Shown: positions 46,804 to 55,252, counted from the first letter of the stretch. The stretch is DNA of 64,000 nucleotides from Photobacterium salinisoli (GCF_003614885.1 NZ_QZMS01000007.1:682001-746000), one strand, 5' to 3'. Notes: generated from the letters alone by a model not told the origin. Numbers and translations are program-made.

Positions 46804-46844
46804 TGAGTTAACAGGACTGAGTTAACAGGACAGTCACGTTATGA
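46804..46844 (+). repeat. Direct repeat copy 3 with tandem 14-bp duplication
   Basis: TGAGTTAACAGGAC occurs twice in tandem (46804-46817, 46818-46831), and the second unit runs into the same TTAACAGGACAGTCACGTTA core (46822-46841) as the two 27-bp copies. It lies directly before the third GNAT gene. Confidence 0.85.
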
Positions 46845-46857
46845 ATTTTCATCGGTA

Positions 46858-47343
46858 ATGAATATGGATATTTCAGTCACACATATCGAAGCAGGGAATA
46901 GTGAATATCAAGGTCAATTTGAATCTTTATTCAGAGAGTATCTATCCGGCTTTTCTATGGCGTTTGATCCTGCAGTCATAGAACAGCTGTTTGCGTTACC
47001 CTATTTTCATGGCTTTATGAGCTTCATTGACCACAAGGCTGCGGGTTTTGCGGTTTGCTTTGAATCTTTTTCTACATATCGAATGCAGCGGGTCATGAAC
47101 ATTCATGACTTTATGGTTGCGAATTGCTGTAGAGGTAAAGGGGTAGGTAAGGCGCAACTTCATGCGATAGAGCAGTATTGTCGCGATAATCACTATCTGA
47201 AAATTACCCTGGAAGTGGCTGATGATAATGTTGCTGCTAAAAAACTGTATCGCTCATGTCAGTATGAAGATTACAGGGTAGTTTTGAAAGGTCAGCAACA
47301 TTGGCAGAAATATCTGAATAATCGGAATAAAGCATTAATTTAA
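46858..47343 (+). CDS. GNAT-family N-acetyltransferase (third of three)
   Basis: A 161-residue GNAT protein. The motif IHDFMVANCCRGKGVGKAQL carries the RGKGVG pyrophosphate loop (about residue 91-96), with DNVAAKKLYRSCQYEDYR as motif B. The start may be ATG 46858 or 46864; neither has a clear ribosome-binding site. It is AT-rich relative to neighbours. Confidence 0.85.
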   Translation: MNMDISVTHIEAGNSEYQGQFESLFREYLSGFSMAFDPAVIEQLFALPYFHGFMSFIDHKAAGFAVCFESFSTYRMQRVMNIHDFMVANCCRGKGVGKAQLHAIEQYCRDNHYLKITLEVADDNVAAKKLYRSCQYEDYRVVLKGQQHWQKYLNNRNKALI

Positions 47344-47474
47344 CCTGCACCCCGTCGCCCTTAGCTGTGCATGAAAGCGGTTTGACTGCTATGGCATGAA
47401 CGATTTGCCTGTCATTCAAGCGTTTTCACGGCACTCCATTGATAACGATATTGATAAAATAAGGGTTGGCAGGT

Positions 47475-47834
47475 ATGAGAGATTATTTCAGTGTGATCAA
47501 AAAATATGCGGATTCAGATGGCAGGGCGCGTCGTCGGGAATATTGGATGTTCTGCCTGATTAATGCGCTGTTAAGTTATCTGTTTCTTTTCATTGGTGAG
47601 GCCATTCACGATGATTATGCACTTTTCGCTGTGTATAACAGCCTGACTGTCATCCCTTCGCTCATGGTTACTGTACGCCGATTGCATGATACCAACCGTA
47701 GTGGTTGGTGGATGCTGGTTGCTTTGGTTCCTTTGATTGGCGCAATCATTGGTCTCAGTGTCATGATGGAAGAAGGGACTTCGGGTGAGAATGACTATGG
47801 CTCAGACCCGAAAGCCGTACCTGCATTAATTTAA
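47475..47834 (+). CDS. DUF805 family membrane protein
   Basis: A 119-residue inner-membrane protein of the DUF805 family with about three to four helices. The family core is RRREYWMFCLINALL and VRRLHDTNRSGWW. Function is unknown. TTG 47466 is in frame, but AAGGG fits ATG 47475. Confidence 0.9.
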   Translation: MRDYFSVIKKYADSDGRARRREYWMFCLINALLSYLFLFIGEAIHDDYALFAVYNSLTVIPSLMVTVRRLHDTNRSGWWMLVALVPLIGAIIGLSVMMEEGTSGENDYGSDPKAVPALI

Positions 47835-47858
47835 TACGTGTAAAACAAGGAGTGTGAC

Positions 47859-48401
47859 GTGTATCAGAAAGTCATCGTTTTCATTGCTGCCATTCTGACT
47901 GTTTCAGGCTGTACAGATCGTGATGACACCTATGCAAACCCGCCGCAGCAAGTACTGCAGCAGGTTGAAAGGTTACTGCCAGCCGCAGAACAGTATGTAC
48001 GTGACAATGAAGCAGAAGCATTGGAAAAGGGCGTACCGTTAAACGCGAATCAGTTGATGATGGCTGCCCGGATTGGCCTGACATCACCGGAAAAAGTGCG
48101 TGTTTATTATGCGGACAAACTTCCTTTCCCTAATGATCCTGAGCTGGCTGCGTTAGCCAAAAAGTATGGCTACAGTTCCCCATTAACGGGTGCCTATACC
48201 TATGGCTACGGTATCTGGATAAAACACTCAGAGAAAGGCAATCAGGAACTGCTGGCACACGAGCTCATCCATGTCCGTCAGGCAGAGCAGATGGGCGTTC
48301 GGGAACAGACAAAACAGTACTTACTGCAATTATTCATTTACGGCTACCGTGACGCGCCTATGGAACTTGAAGCCTACCGTGAAGCCAGCCAGTATCTGTG
48401 A
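47859..48401 (+). CDS. Putative lipoprotein with HExxH metal-binding motif
   Basis: A 180-residue protein with a lipoprotein signal ending LTVSGC. The C-terminal half contains LLAHELIHVRQAEQMG, an HExxH zinc-binding motif of the kind seen in DUF4157-like minimal metalloproteases, and a later Glu (MELEAY) that could be the third ligand. GTG start with AAGGAG six bases upstream. It may be a membrane-anchored zinc peptidase; activity is not proven. Confidence 0.7.
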   Translation: MYQKVIVFIAAILTVSGCTDRDDTYANPPQQVLQQVERLLPAAEQYVRDNEAEALEKGVPLNANQLMMAARIGLTSPEKVRVYYADKLPFPNDPELAALAKKYGYSSPLTGAYTYGYGIWIKHSEKGNQELLAHELIHVRQAEQMGVREQTKQYLLQLFIYGYRDAPMELEAYREASQYL

Positions 48402-48502
48402 GCACGGAACCTGTGATGGCTCTGGTTTTGTTGGCAGGTTAAACCAGGCTGAAATAAATATCTGGGTGCGATTGGTATTCAATTTCACCATCAGGAAAAG
48501 AC

Positions 48503-48907
48503 ATGGATGATTCAGTAAAAGCCAAATTCGACAGTTATCCGGCTCACATCAAACCTTTGATGCTCAACCTGCTCAGTTTGGTGTTAGGTGTTGCTGAAAC
48601 CCATGCTCTGGGGAAGGTTGAAGAAGCTCTAAAATGGGGCGAGCCCAGTTATCAGGTGAAAGGCGGCAGCCCGGTCAGGATGAATTGGTCGGAGAAGGAT
48701 CCTGACCATTACTTTCTCTATTTCAACTGCAATACCAGGTTAGTGGATACTTTCCGTGAAGTATACGGACACGCTTTGTCCTTGCAGGGCAACAGGGCTA
48801 TCGTCTTGAATGTTGCTGATCCTCTGCCGGCAGCAATTGTCTCTCATTGCGTCGAACTGGCGTTCAACTATAAACGGCTGCGCCATTTACCGCTGTTAGG
48901 TGTGTAA
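48503..48907 (+). CDS. DUF1801 family protein
   Basis: A 134-residue cytosolic protein of the DUF1801 family (YdhG-like fold). Seen: the VEEALKWGEPSYQVKGG core and HYFLYFNCNTRLVDTF. The family is of unknown function. Start ATG 48503 has a GGAAAAGAC upstream. It stands alone, about 190 bp before the VOC gene. Confidence 0.85.
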   Translation: MDDSVKAKFDSYPAHIKPLMLNLLSLVLGVAETHALGKVEEALKWGEPSYQVKGGSPVRMNWSEKDPDHYFLYFNCNTRLVDTFREVYGHALSLQGNRAIVLNVADPLPAAIVSHCVELAFNYKRLRHLPLLGV

Positions 48908-49101
48908 CTGAAACAGTGATCCGCATCACTGAGTTTCGTGATGCAGTTACAGCGGCCCTGTTTGCTGACTATGCTAGTGCATGCTTACGTTTGGTCCGTT
49001 TATCAGAACAAACCTGAGTGATTCCCCATATGCGTGTTTTGCCGTCATCACTTTTGAACTGCCTGGTAACTTGTGCCGACTGGTAATGAGGAGAATTCAA
49101 C

Positions 49102-49464
49102 ATGAAAGCTGTGTTTACACCCGGCAACAATATCGCCATGAAGATACCTTCCCATGAGTACGATCAAACGCTGCATTTTTATCGTGATGTCATCGCCATT
49201 CCGGAACTGGCCCGTGAGAGAGACACGGATACGCCCCGTTTTCAGTTTGGCGATAAAACGCTGTGGCTTGATAACGTCCCGGGAATAAGCCAGGCTGAAA
49301 TCTGGCTCGAAATTGTGACAAATGATATTGCCGCCGCCGCAGAGCACCTTGCGAACCACAAGGTGACCCGCTGTGATGAGATTGAACCTTTACCGGAAGG
49401 ATTTGCCGCTTTTTGGGTTGCCAGCCCTTCGAATATTATCCATCTGGTGTCGCAATCGGACTAA
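49102..49464 (+). CDS. VOC-superfamily (glyoxalase/bleomycin-resistance-like) protein
   Basis: A 120-residue protein of the vicinal-oxygen-chelate fold, with HFYRDVIAIPELARE and DTPRFQFGDKTLWLD as the first beta-alpha-beta module and EIWLEIVTNDIAAAAEHL as the second. It may bind a metal and a small ligand; the reaction is unknown. GAGGAGAATTCAAC precedes the ATG. The last 130 bp of this gene reappear at 52210, behind the nuclease/DUF2278 module. Confidence 0.85.
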   Translation: MKAVFTPGNNIAMKIPSHEYDQTLHFYRDVIAIPELARERDTDTPRFQFGDKTLWLDNVPGISQAEIWLEIVTNDIAAAAEHLANHKVTRCDEIEPLPEGFAAFWVASPSNIIHLVSQSD

Positions 49465-49473
49465 GGCCGTTCA
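49336..49473 (+). repeat. Direct repeat (VOC 3' end), left copy
   Basis: The last 129 bp of the VOC gene plus 9 bp. It matches 52210-52348 with a handful of mismatches and one indel near the end. With its partner it brackets 2.7 kb. Confidence 0.9.
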
Positions 49474-49872
49474 CGATGATTTAGTTAACAAAGCCCAGAT
49501 AGAGTTGAACTTCTATTGAGTCGAGCGCGAATGGTTGGTGTATGGTGCCGACTCAATACCTTGTGAATAATTAATGGGACCCCTAAATGCGAGGTGAAAC
49601 TTGCTATTACGTTACTCAGGGTGATTTACAAAATAATTGAAGATGCTGTCTTCGTCCCTATTTCTGACGTATTTGGGTCCAGACTCGAAAATTTTCCCAC
49701 TGAAATCACAATTCAATCTACGATTTAGAGTTTTCCTCGAATAAGGAACTAGCATAAAAACTAGAGTTAACGTGGTAGTACTACTGGACTCATCAGCTTT
49801 AGCTTTACTGTGCATCAATGTTTCCACTATATCTGACATAACATCTGAGGTTATTCATTTGAGGTGCCGTAC
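49474..49872. other. AT-rich non-coding leader before the nuclease gene
   Basis: About 400 bp with no gene I accept. It contains the palindrome GTAGTACTAC (49775-49784) and a 9-bp GTGAaACTTGC-like stretch (49592-49608) that resembles the sequence after the right VOC copy (52366-52381). It is probably the promoter region of the inserted module. Confidence 0.4.
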
Positions 49873-51000
49873 ATGCGTGTTGCAGCATTCAACGTCGAAA
49901 ACCTATTTGATCGTGTTAAAGCCTTTAATGACGAAGCTCCCAATACTCACAAAGACATTCTCGATGCACATGCCGCATTAAATAAGTTATTTGAGAAAAA
50001 GTTATATAGTTCCACCGATAAAACCAAAATGTTGGAACTGATGGGTAAGCTCGGTATCTTGAATAAAGATGAGGGACCCTTTGTTTGGCTCCGAAAAATA
50101 CGCGGCAAGATCGTTGTGCGTCCTAGAAAAGGCTCAGTCAGAATCGAAGCGAATGGCCGAGAGGACTGGGTCGGTTGGCTTGAATTGAAGACAGCGCCTG
50201 TAGATGAGAAAGCCATCGCGATGACAGCACGTATGATTCGTGACATGAGTGCCGATGTTCTTGCTTTGGTCGAGATCGAAAGTCGGCCTGTGCTGATCGA
50301 CTTCCACGATCTCATCTATGCGCCACTTTCAGGTCATCGCTACAAACACATGATGGTTATCGACGGCAATGACCGACGCGGTATTGATGTCGGTATTATG
50401 GCCAATGACGGATTCTCTATTCCTTCAATGCGCAGCCATGTGGATGAGGAACACAATGGCAAGAAAGTTTTCTCAAGGGATTGCCCAGAATACATTCTTG
50501 AAACACCTGGCGGTGAAAGAATCGCAGTGCTGCCAAACCATTTCAAGTCAAAATATGGCGGGAACAATAAGGCATCAAGAGATAAACGAGAAGCGCAAGC
50601 CCAATTTACAGCACGGTATTATGAACGCTTGTTGGCTGATGGGATAGAGAACGTGATCGTTCTGGGTGATCTGAACGACACACCCGATAGCGATGAGCTT
50701 CGACCACTGCTTAATACCTCGCTGAGGGAAGTGACAGAACATCCTGCATTTACAGAATTCGAGTTTTTTGCTTCAACTGGTGACCGCGGAATTGGCACGT
50801 TAGGATCGGGCGCTGACAGCAAGAAAATTGACTATATTCTGCTTTCTCCTGCGTTGTGGGCCAAAGTGCAGCGTGGTGGTATTTTCCGCAAGGGTGTCTA
50901 TACAGCGTCTGGGCGTTGGCACATGTACGAAGAACTGACAAAGCCGCATTATGCAGCCTCAGATCACCATGGTATCTGGGTCGATCTTGATCTGACCTAA
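49873..51000 (+). CDS. Endonuclease/exonuclease/phosphatase (EEP) family enzyme
   Basis: A 375-residue EEP-fold protein with all signature residues: N7 (FNVENLF), E134 (LVEIES), RRGIDVGIM, H223 (PNHFKSK), D266 and N268 (GDLND), KIDYIL and the terminal D364-H365 (SDHHG). It should therefore be a metal-dependent nuclease or phosphodiesterase. There is no signal peptide, so it is cytosolic, unlike ExeM/NucH-type secreted nucleases. An insert of about 90 residues (about 25-115) follows the first motif. GTG 49864 is in frame; GAGG fits ATG 49873. It is 71 bp before a DUF2278/lamin-tail gene in the same orientation and inside a bracketed insertion. Confidence 0.85.
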   Translation: MRVAAFNVENLFDRVKAFNDEAPNTHKDILDAHAALNKLFEKKLYSSTDKTKMLELMGKLGILNKDEGPFVWLRKIRGKIVVRPRKGSVRIEANGREDWVGWLELKTAPVDEKAIAMTARMIRDMSADVLALVEIESRPVLIDFHDLIYAPLSGHRYKHMMVIDGNDRRGIDVGIMANDGFSIPSMRSHVDEEHNGKKVFSRDCPEYILETPGGERIAVLPNHFKSKYGGNNKASRDKREAQAQFTARYYERLLADGIENVIVLGDLNDTPDSDELRPLLNTSLREVTEHPAFTEFEFFASTGDRGIGTLGSGADSKKIDYILLSPALWAKVQRGGIFRKGVYTASGRWHMYEELTKPHYAASDHHGIWVDLDLT

Positions 51001-51071
51001 TCCAGTAATTTTCGATCATCTTATACATCTCTGCCTGACTATATGAGTAACTACAACTAGGAGAAATGAAC

Positions 51072-52145
51072 ATGCCGATACATCCATATGGCGTTTGGTG
51101 TGCAAATGCTGTCCGAGTTACTGCTGAAACAGCGCAAGACGACCCTGACTCACCACATATCCATCTTTTTTATGAAGATGGTCGCGGTGAGGAATACCGT
51201 GCGTCGATCAATGTGAAGTCGAAGGGCTCTTTATCAGAGCTAGCTTATTATCGATTTGATAATTTCCAGCACCCTATTTTGACTGAGATTTCTGAGCTTG
51301 GGATGGGGTGGCATGAACTGGACAAAAAACCGGGGGGTGGGGCGCTCGACTATATTCGGGGAAACCTTCTCAACTTTGAAGACGGCATTCTGCTGCCCCA
51401 TGATATTCCGGGTGTGGGTAATGACCTTCTGGACCTGATTATGCCGATTCTACAGACGGCTTCTTTTAAGAAATCGAAAATTTACCTATTTGGCGAACCC
51501 TATAGCGATATGAAGGGGATTCACGATGTCCATATGAACCAAGGAAGTGCAGGCCGCTTTGCTCAATATAACGGTGTTTGGCAAGACGGAGGGGTGATAA
51601 TCGAAGATGCTGATACGGGCCGACACATCGCATTGTTTTTGGCCTTTGGTTCGCAGGCAATCCATACTGACGAAACGTCTGGCCATGCCTTGCCGAATTC
51701 CCAGGTCGTGGCAGAGATTCTTGGTCATACCCGCCCAGAGCCAGGTGATGGCGACATCCTGCCACCAAGAGCTGATGATATCGACATTATTATGGATGAT
51801 CGCCGTGTCGCTATAGTCGGTGCGCTTGTGAATCCTGAAGGCCCAGAGGGGCAACCAGAGTACGTCGGCAAGCCAGAACTCGTTTATCTTATGAACCGGA
51901 GCAAGTCAGGTATTTCGCTTGGCGGTTGGAAATTGTTGAACCAAAATGATGAAGCACACACACTTTCAAAAGATATTTGGTTGGCTCCGGGCGAAATTCG
52001 TACTGTCACTCTCGGGAGTGTACCCTTATCGAACAGGGGAGGTTTAATCTCTTTGCTTGACCAAAATGGGCTGAAAGTTGATGGCGTGAGTTATACCAGA
52101 GAAAAAGCCAAAAAATCAGGCGAGGTGACGCTCTTTAGAGTCTAA
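51072..52145 (+). CDS. DUF2278 (YukJ-like) protein with C-terminal lamin-tail domain
   Basis: A 357-residue cytosolic protein. Residues of about 1-215 match DUF2278 (MPIHPYGVWCANAV, GSLSELAYYRFDNF, DIHDVHMNQGS-type block, AIFLAFGSQAIHTDE-like stretch). Residues of about 240-357 form a lamin-tail beta-sandwich (LVYLMNRSKSGISLGGWKLL, LAPGEIRTVTLGS, GLISLLDQNGLKVDGVSYT). Function is unknown. In secreted ExeM/NucH nucleases a lamin-tail domain and an EEP nuclease are fused in one chain, so this neighbour of an EEP enzyme may be its partner. AGGAG fits ATG 51072 rather than 51066. Confidence 0.85.
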   Translation: MPIHPYGVWCANAVRVTAETAQDDPDSPHIHLFYEDGRGEEYRASINVKSKGSLSELAYYRFDNFQHPILTEISELGMGWHELDKKPGGGALDYIRGNLLNFEDGILLPHDIPGVGNDLLDLIMPILQTASFKKSKIYLFGEPYSDMKGIHDVHMNQGSAGRFAQYNGVWQDGGVIIEDADTGRHIALFLAFGSQAIHTDETSGHALPNSQVVAEILGHTRPEPGDGDILPPRADDIDIIMDDRRVAIVGALVNPEGPEGQPEYVGKPELVYLMNRSKSGISLGGWKLLNQNDEAHTLSKDIWLAPGEIRTVTLGSVPLSNRGGLISLLDQNGLKVDGVSYTREKAKKSGEVTLFRV

Positions 52146-52209
52146 TTATCATTTTTGCGTGAATGGATGAATTCAGAGAAAGCTGACAAGTAATGCCAGT
52201 TGTCTTTGT

Positions 52210-52348
52210 GCCGCAGAGCACCTTGCGAACCACAAGGTGACCCGATGTGATGAGATTGAACCTTTACCGGAAGGATTTGCCGCCTTTTGGGTTGCCAGTC
52301 CTTCGAATATTATCCATCTGGTGTCGCAATCAGGCTAGGCGCCGTTCA
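52210..52348 (+). pseudogene. 3'-terminal fragment of a VOC gene (right copy of the direct repeat)
   Basis: About 139 bp encoding AAEHLANHKVTRCDEIEPLP... to the stop, the same C-terminus as the VOC gene at 49.1 kb, with no start. Mismatches are mostly silent, so this looks like the end of a related allele, not a fresh copy. Downstream it leads into the DUF4144-like gene, which was probably once the direct neighbour of an intact VOC gene. The rest of the 52146-52452 gap shows no gene. Confidence 0.85.
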
Positions 52349-52452
52349 TTGGGGTGTGACACTTGCCATTACACAGAGAGTAACGCAGAACTTGCCTGTC
52401 TCAACAGAAAGCAGGCAATATGACCGGATTGAATCAGTAAGGTGAAAAATTC

Positions 52453-52782
52453 ATGGTTGTATGGCCTGCGGTGTTGAAATATGAGGGTGATCAGGAACTG
52501 AGTGTGGTAGCGGATCGCCATAGCTGGGAGTCGGATGCTGATTTGCATTGCTTTGGTTTTCAGCCAGGTGATGTGCTGATTGATTCAACCGGGCAGGTGT
52601 TCCGCCCTGTGAGCCTGCGTCCGGGCGAGACCTGTTTAGAAATGTCGCAAAAGACAATGCGCCTTGATGATGTTGTTGAACTCATCAAAGCGCATCAGTC
52701 TTGTCTGGGCGCATGTTGTGCGGCCAAGGTGGCTTTTGGCTCTGTCGCAGAGGCAATCAATGCTTTATCGAGTACCTTATAA
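52453..52782 (+). CDS. DUF4144-like small protein
   Basis: A 109-residue protein starting MVVWPAVLKYEGDQELSVVA and ending with a DDVVELIKAHQSCLGACCAAK helix. I believe it belongs to the DUF4144 family of Vibrio and Shewanella relatives; function is unknown. TAAGGTG is eight to nine bases before the ATG. No signal or membrane segment. Confidence 0.7.
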   Translation: MVVWPAVLKYEGDQELSVVADRHSWESDADLHCFGFQPGDVLIDSTGQVFRPVSLRPGETCLEMSQKTMRLDDVVELIKAHQSCLGACCAAKVAFGSVAEAINALSSTL

Positions 52783-52855
52783 AAAAGACGCGATAAAAAG
52801 GCAATCAGACAGCGCGTAATAAGAGGTCAGCTATCCGCTCTAACGGTTGCTGATA

Positions 52856-53461
52856 TTATTCCCAGCCAAACACGGCATCGTAGGTCTGGCAATTGCCGAC
52901 CAGCGTTTCTGTATTTTCAAGGTAGAGTTGCTGCTCAGCCGACACTGGATATGTCAGCCATTCTGAACACTGCGCACTCTGCCCATTGCCTATCACCAGT
53001 TTGCTGCCTGGCTTCAGCTCGCAACGGGTCATTTTGTCCAGCGGCGACCATTGATAGCAAATTTCGTAGCCTTCTCGATACTGCGCCACTTTTCCGTTTG
53101 GCTGGTTTGCTGCCCACCAGGCACCAAACTGGCTGTTGGGGTTGGTACTGTTCCAGGCCCGAAAGACAGTCAGCGATTCCCCTTGTTTTACTTCATACAC
53201 CTTGCCCTGACACAATTTGCCTTTTGTGGGCTGACCAAGAGAGCTGGCCAGCAACTGAGGATCTTCCACAAGATTGAGCTTACTGGCCCATGCCGCAGGC
53301 GGCTCGGTTGAACCAATACAAGCGCTGGCATTAAGAATGTCCTGCGTGGCTGTGGCAGGATTGGCTGTATCCGGTTGCGCGCCGCTGCCCGGCGTTGATA
53401 TGCAGCCTGAAAGTGCAAAACTGGCAATAAAGGTTGCGGTCAGGGTAAGCCTTGTTTTCAT
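52856..53461 (-). CDS. Putative outer-membrane or periplasmic lipoprotein, unknown function
   Basis: A 201-residue protein with a lipoprotein signal ending FALSGC. The mature part has a Pro/Thr/Ala-rich linker (about 20-42) and then a domain with seven cysteines, probably disulfide-bonded in the periplasm (ASACIG, GKLCQG, YEICYQW, MTRCELK, SAQCSEW, VGNCQTY). I do not recognise a family. It is convergent with the DUF4144-like gene. Confidence 0.7.
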   Translation of the reverse strand: MKTRLTLTATFIASFALSGCISTPGSGAQPDTANPATATQDILNASACIGSTEPPAAWASKLNLVEDPQLLASSLGQPTKGKLCQGKVYEVKQGESLTVFRAWNSTNPNSQFGAWWAANQPNGKVAQYREGYEICYQWSPLDKMTRCELKPGSKLVIGNGQSAQCSEWLTYPVSAEQQLYLENTETLVGNCQTYDAVFGWE

Positions 53462-53653
53462 TTCATGATCCTTCTGTATTCAACTGAATGTATACCGATT
53501 GTTTGTACTTTAAAGGCGGCTTTTCTGGGCTGATGGAAATGAGAGATGAAATTGGGAAGCAGATAACAGTTTTAATCGGCAGGTGGGCAGCATAAGAGTG
53601 CGAAGGGAAAACAGGGCAGAAAAAACCGGAATCCTGGATTCCGGTTAGAGTGT

Positions 53654-54265
53654 TTATTTTCGGGCGTTGACTTGTTTTCTGTTATCCGTGACAGGTGCAG
53701 TCACTGCGGATGTTGAGGCTGAATGAGCTGCGGGTTTAACCGCTGCTGTAGTCGCGGCGCTTTTATCAGCGGTACCTGAGGTATCTGCTGATTTGAGCTG
53801 TGTCGGCGGTGTCAGTGGTGCGGCCTCTTTATCGTTCTCTTTCTTGCTGAGCTCTTTAGAAGCCTCGGCAGCTTTAACCGTTTCCTCTTTATTGATAGTG
53901 ACCACTTTTTCTTTATCAGCCGGGTAAGTCTGGCCATGGAAGCAGCCGCCTCGCTCAATGCAAATATCGTTGGTGTAGATCACGCCTTTGGCTTTGCCTT
54001 TTTCCAGGATCTCAATGCTGTCGGCATGACAAGCCCCTTCGTGCAGACCGTTGATGACCACTTTATTGGCAAAAATCTCGCCAGACACACGGCCTGTTGC
54101 ACTGATCGATAGTGTCTGCTCGGTACGGATACGTCCTTCAATGTAGCCATCAACCTGGATATTACCGCTCAGTTCGATATCGCCTTTGAAGGAACAGCCT
54201 TGTGCAATGATAGTTGCAGTTGAGTGCTTGCCTGTGCTTCCAGCACTTTTACTAAAGAGTCCCAT
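53654..54265 (-). CDS. Bactofilin (polymer-forming cytoskeletal protein)
   Basis: A 203-residue bactofilin. Residues of about 17-115 form the right-handed beta-helix (FKGDIELSGNIQVDGYIEGRI, GEIFANKVVINGLHEGACHA, GKAKGVIYTNDICIERGG). The C-terminal 85 residues are a disordered Lys/Ala/Thr tail. Bactofilins build stable filaments that place cell-wall enzymes. Its first 97 bp overlap the end of an M23 peptidase gene, a pairing common in this family. The two most likely act together in local wall remodelling. Confidence 0.92.
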   Translation of the reverse strand: MGLFSKSAGSTGKHSTATIIAQGCSFKGDIELSGNIQVDGYIEGRIRTEQTLSISATGRVSGEIFANKVVINGLHEGACHADSIEILEKGKAKGVIYTNDICIERGGCFHGQTYPADKEKVVTINKEETVKAAEASKELSKKENDKEAAPLTPPTQLKSADTSGTADKSAATTAAVKPAAHSASTSAVTAPVTDNRKQVNARK

Positions 54266-55119
54266 TGGATGCTCCTCTCATGGTTAAACAGATAGTCAAA
54301 GTTATCGGGCCCCCAGTTGATGAAATACTTGGGGTTCAAAGCCCGACCCAGAAAACGAACCTCATAATGGAGATGGGGGCCAGTTGAGGTACCACTGTTG
54401 CCTGATAATGCAATTAGATCGCCTTTTCTGACGAAATCCCCGGTTTTGACTTTGAATGCTTTCAGGTGCGCATACAGAGTCATGAATCCATAGCCGTGGT
54501 CAATTTTCAGCAAATTGCCGTAACCTTTTTTACTGGGCCGTACCAGCTCTACGACGCCATCGGCAGGAGAGTGAACGGGTGTGCCCGTGTGTCCGCTGAG
54601 ATCAATACCCAGATGACGACGCTTGTTACCGTAAACAGGATGGTTACGGGAGCCGTATGAGGAAGAAATACGCCGGTATTCCATTGGACTACCGTTTGGT
54701 ATCACTTTCAGCATGGCGACTCGTACCGCCGAGTTCAGGGCTGCAGTATCCAGTCGGGTATCCAAAGGCTGTTCGCCTTCACTTTCAATACCCAGCACGT
54801 TCTCCAGCTCATTGACACGACCAGAAATCTGTTCCAGTTCATAGCGCCTGTCGGCCAGGTTTTGCTCCAGCGACTGCCGATCACTTTCCAGATTAAGAAT
54901 TTCATCTTTCAGCTCATTGGCATGCTGGTTTAACTGCGATTTTTCCTGTTGTGTCTGATCAACGGCATTCCATAAATACTGAATCGAAAATGCCATGACC
55001 ACGACGGCGACGATGAACAACAGCAGGGTCGCTATCAGGTTTCGCCGTAAATACTTACCCAGTTGAAAATGGTAAGACCCGTTAATCGTTGATATCGAGA
55101 TAGTGAGTTGATCTTTCAT
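54169..55119 (-). CDS. Membrane-anchored M23 peptidase (bactofilin partner)
   Basis: A 316-residue protein with a cytosolic start, one transmembrane helix (about residues 28-50), a coiled coil (about 55-110, HANELKDEILNLESDRQSL) and a periplasmic M23 (LytM) domain. The zinc motif HLGIDLSGHTG and the HLHYEV motif are both present, so it is probably an active peptidoglycan endopeptidase. The last 32 codons overlap the bactofilin gene. Because M23-bactofilin pairs are recurrent, I link it to bactofilin and not to the flagellum. Confidence 0.92.
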   Translation of the reverse strand: MKDQLTISISTINGSYHFQLGKYLRRNLIATLLLFIVAVVVMAFSIQYLWNAVDQTQQEKSQLNQHANELKDEILNLESDRQSLEQNLADRRYELEQISGRVNELENVLGIESEGEQPLDTRLDTAALNSAVRVAMLKVIPNGSPMEYRRISSSYGSRNHPVYGNKRRHLGIDLSGHTGTPVHSPADGVVELVRPSKKGYGNLLKIDHGYGFMTLYAHLKAFKVKTGDFVRKGDLIALSGNSGTSTGPHLHYEVRFLGRALNPKYFINWGPDNFDYLFNHERSIQWDSLVKVLEAQASTQLQLSLHKAVPSKAISN

Positions 55120-55252
55120 TACGCTAAGCTCATTCGCTTTCTCTTACGCATAAGGCGACAAGCTGCATGCAGGATTAACTCTAGCCAGGAAAGGATGATG
55201 CAAAACTGTGCTCTGTGGCATAAGTTCCTGTAATGTCCTGCTGCCTGTCCCG

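Noticed and set aside
45278..46844. Calling the repeats integron attC sites
   Set aside because: The outer boxes do not fit the RYYYAAC / GTTRRRY pattern well, no long imperfect hairpin is evident and no integrase gene is in the window. I report them only as direct repeats.
49612..49839. 75-codon minus-strand frame in the leader of the nuclease module
   Set aside because: No ribosome-binding site, no recognisable domain and low complexity (SSSTTTLTL); it probably lies in non-coding AT-rich DNA.
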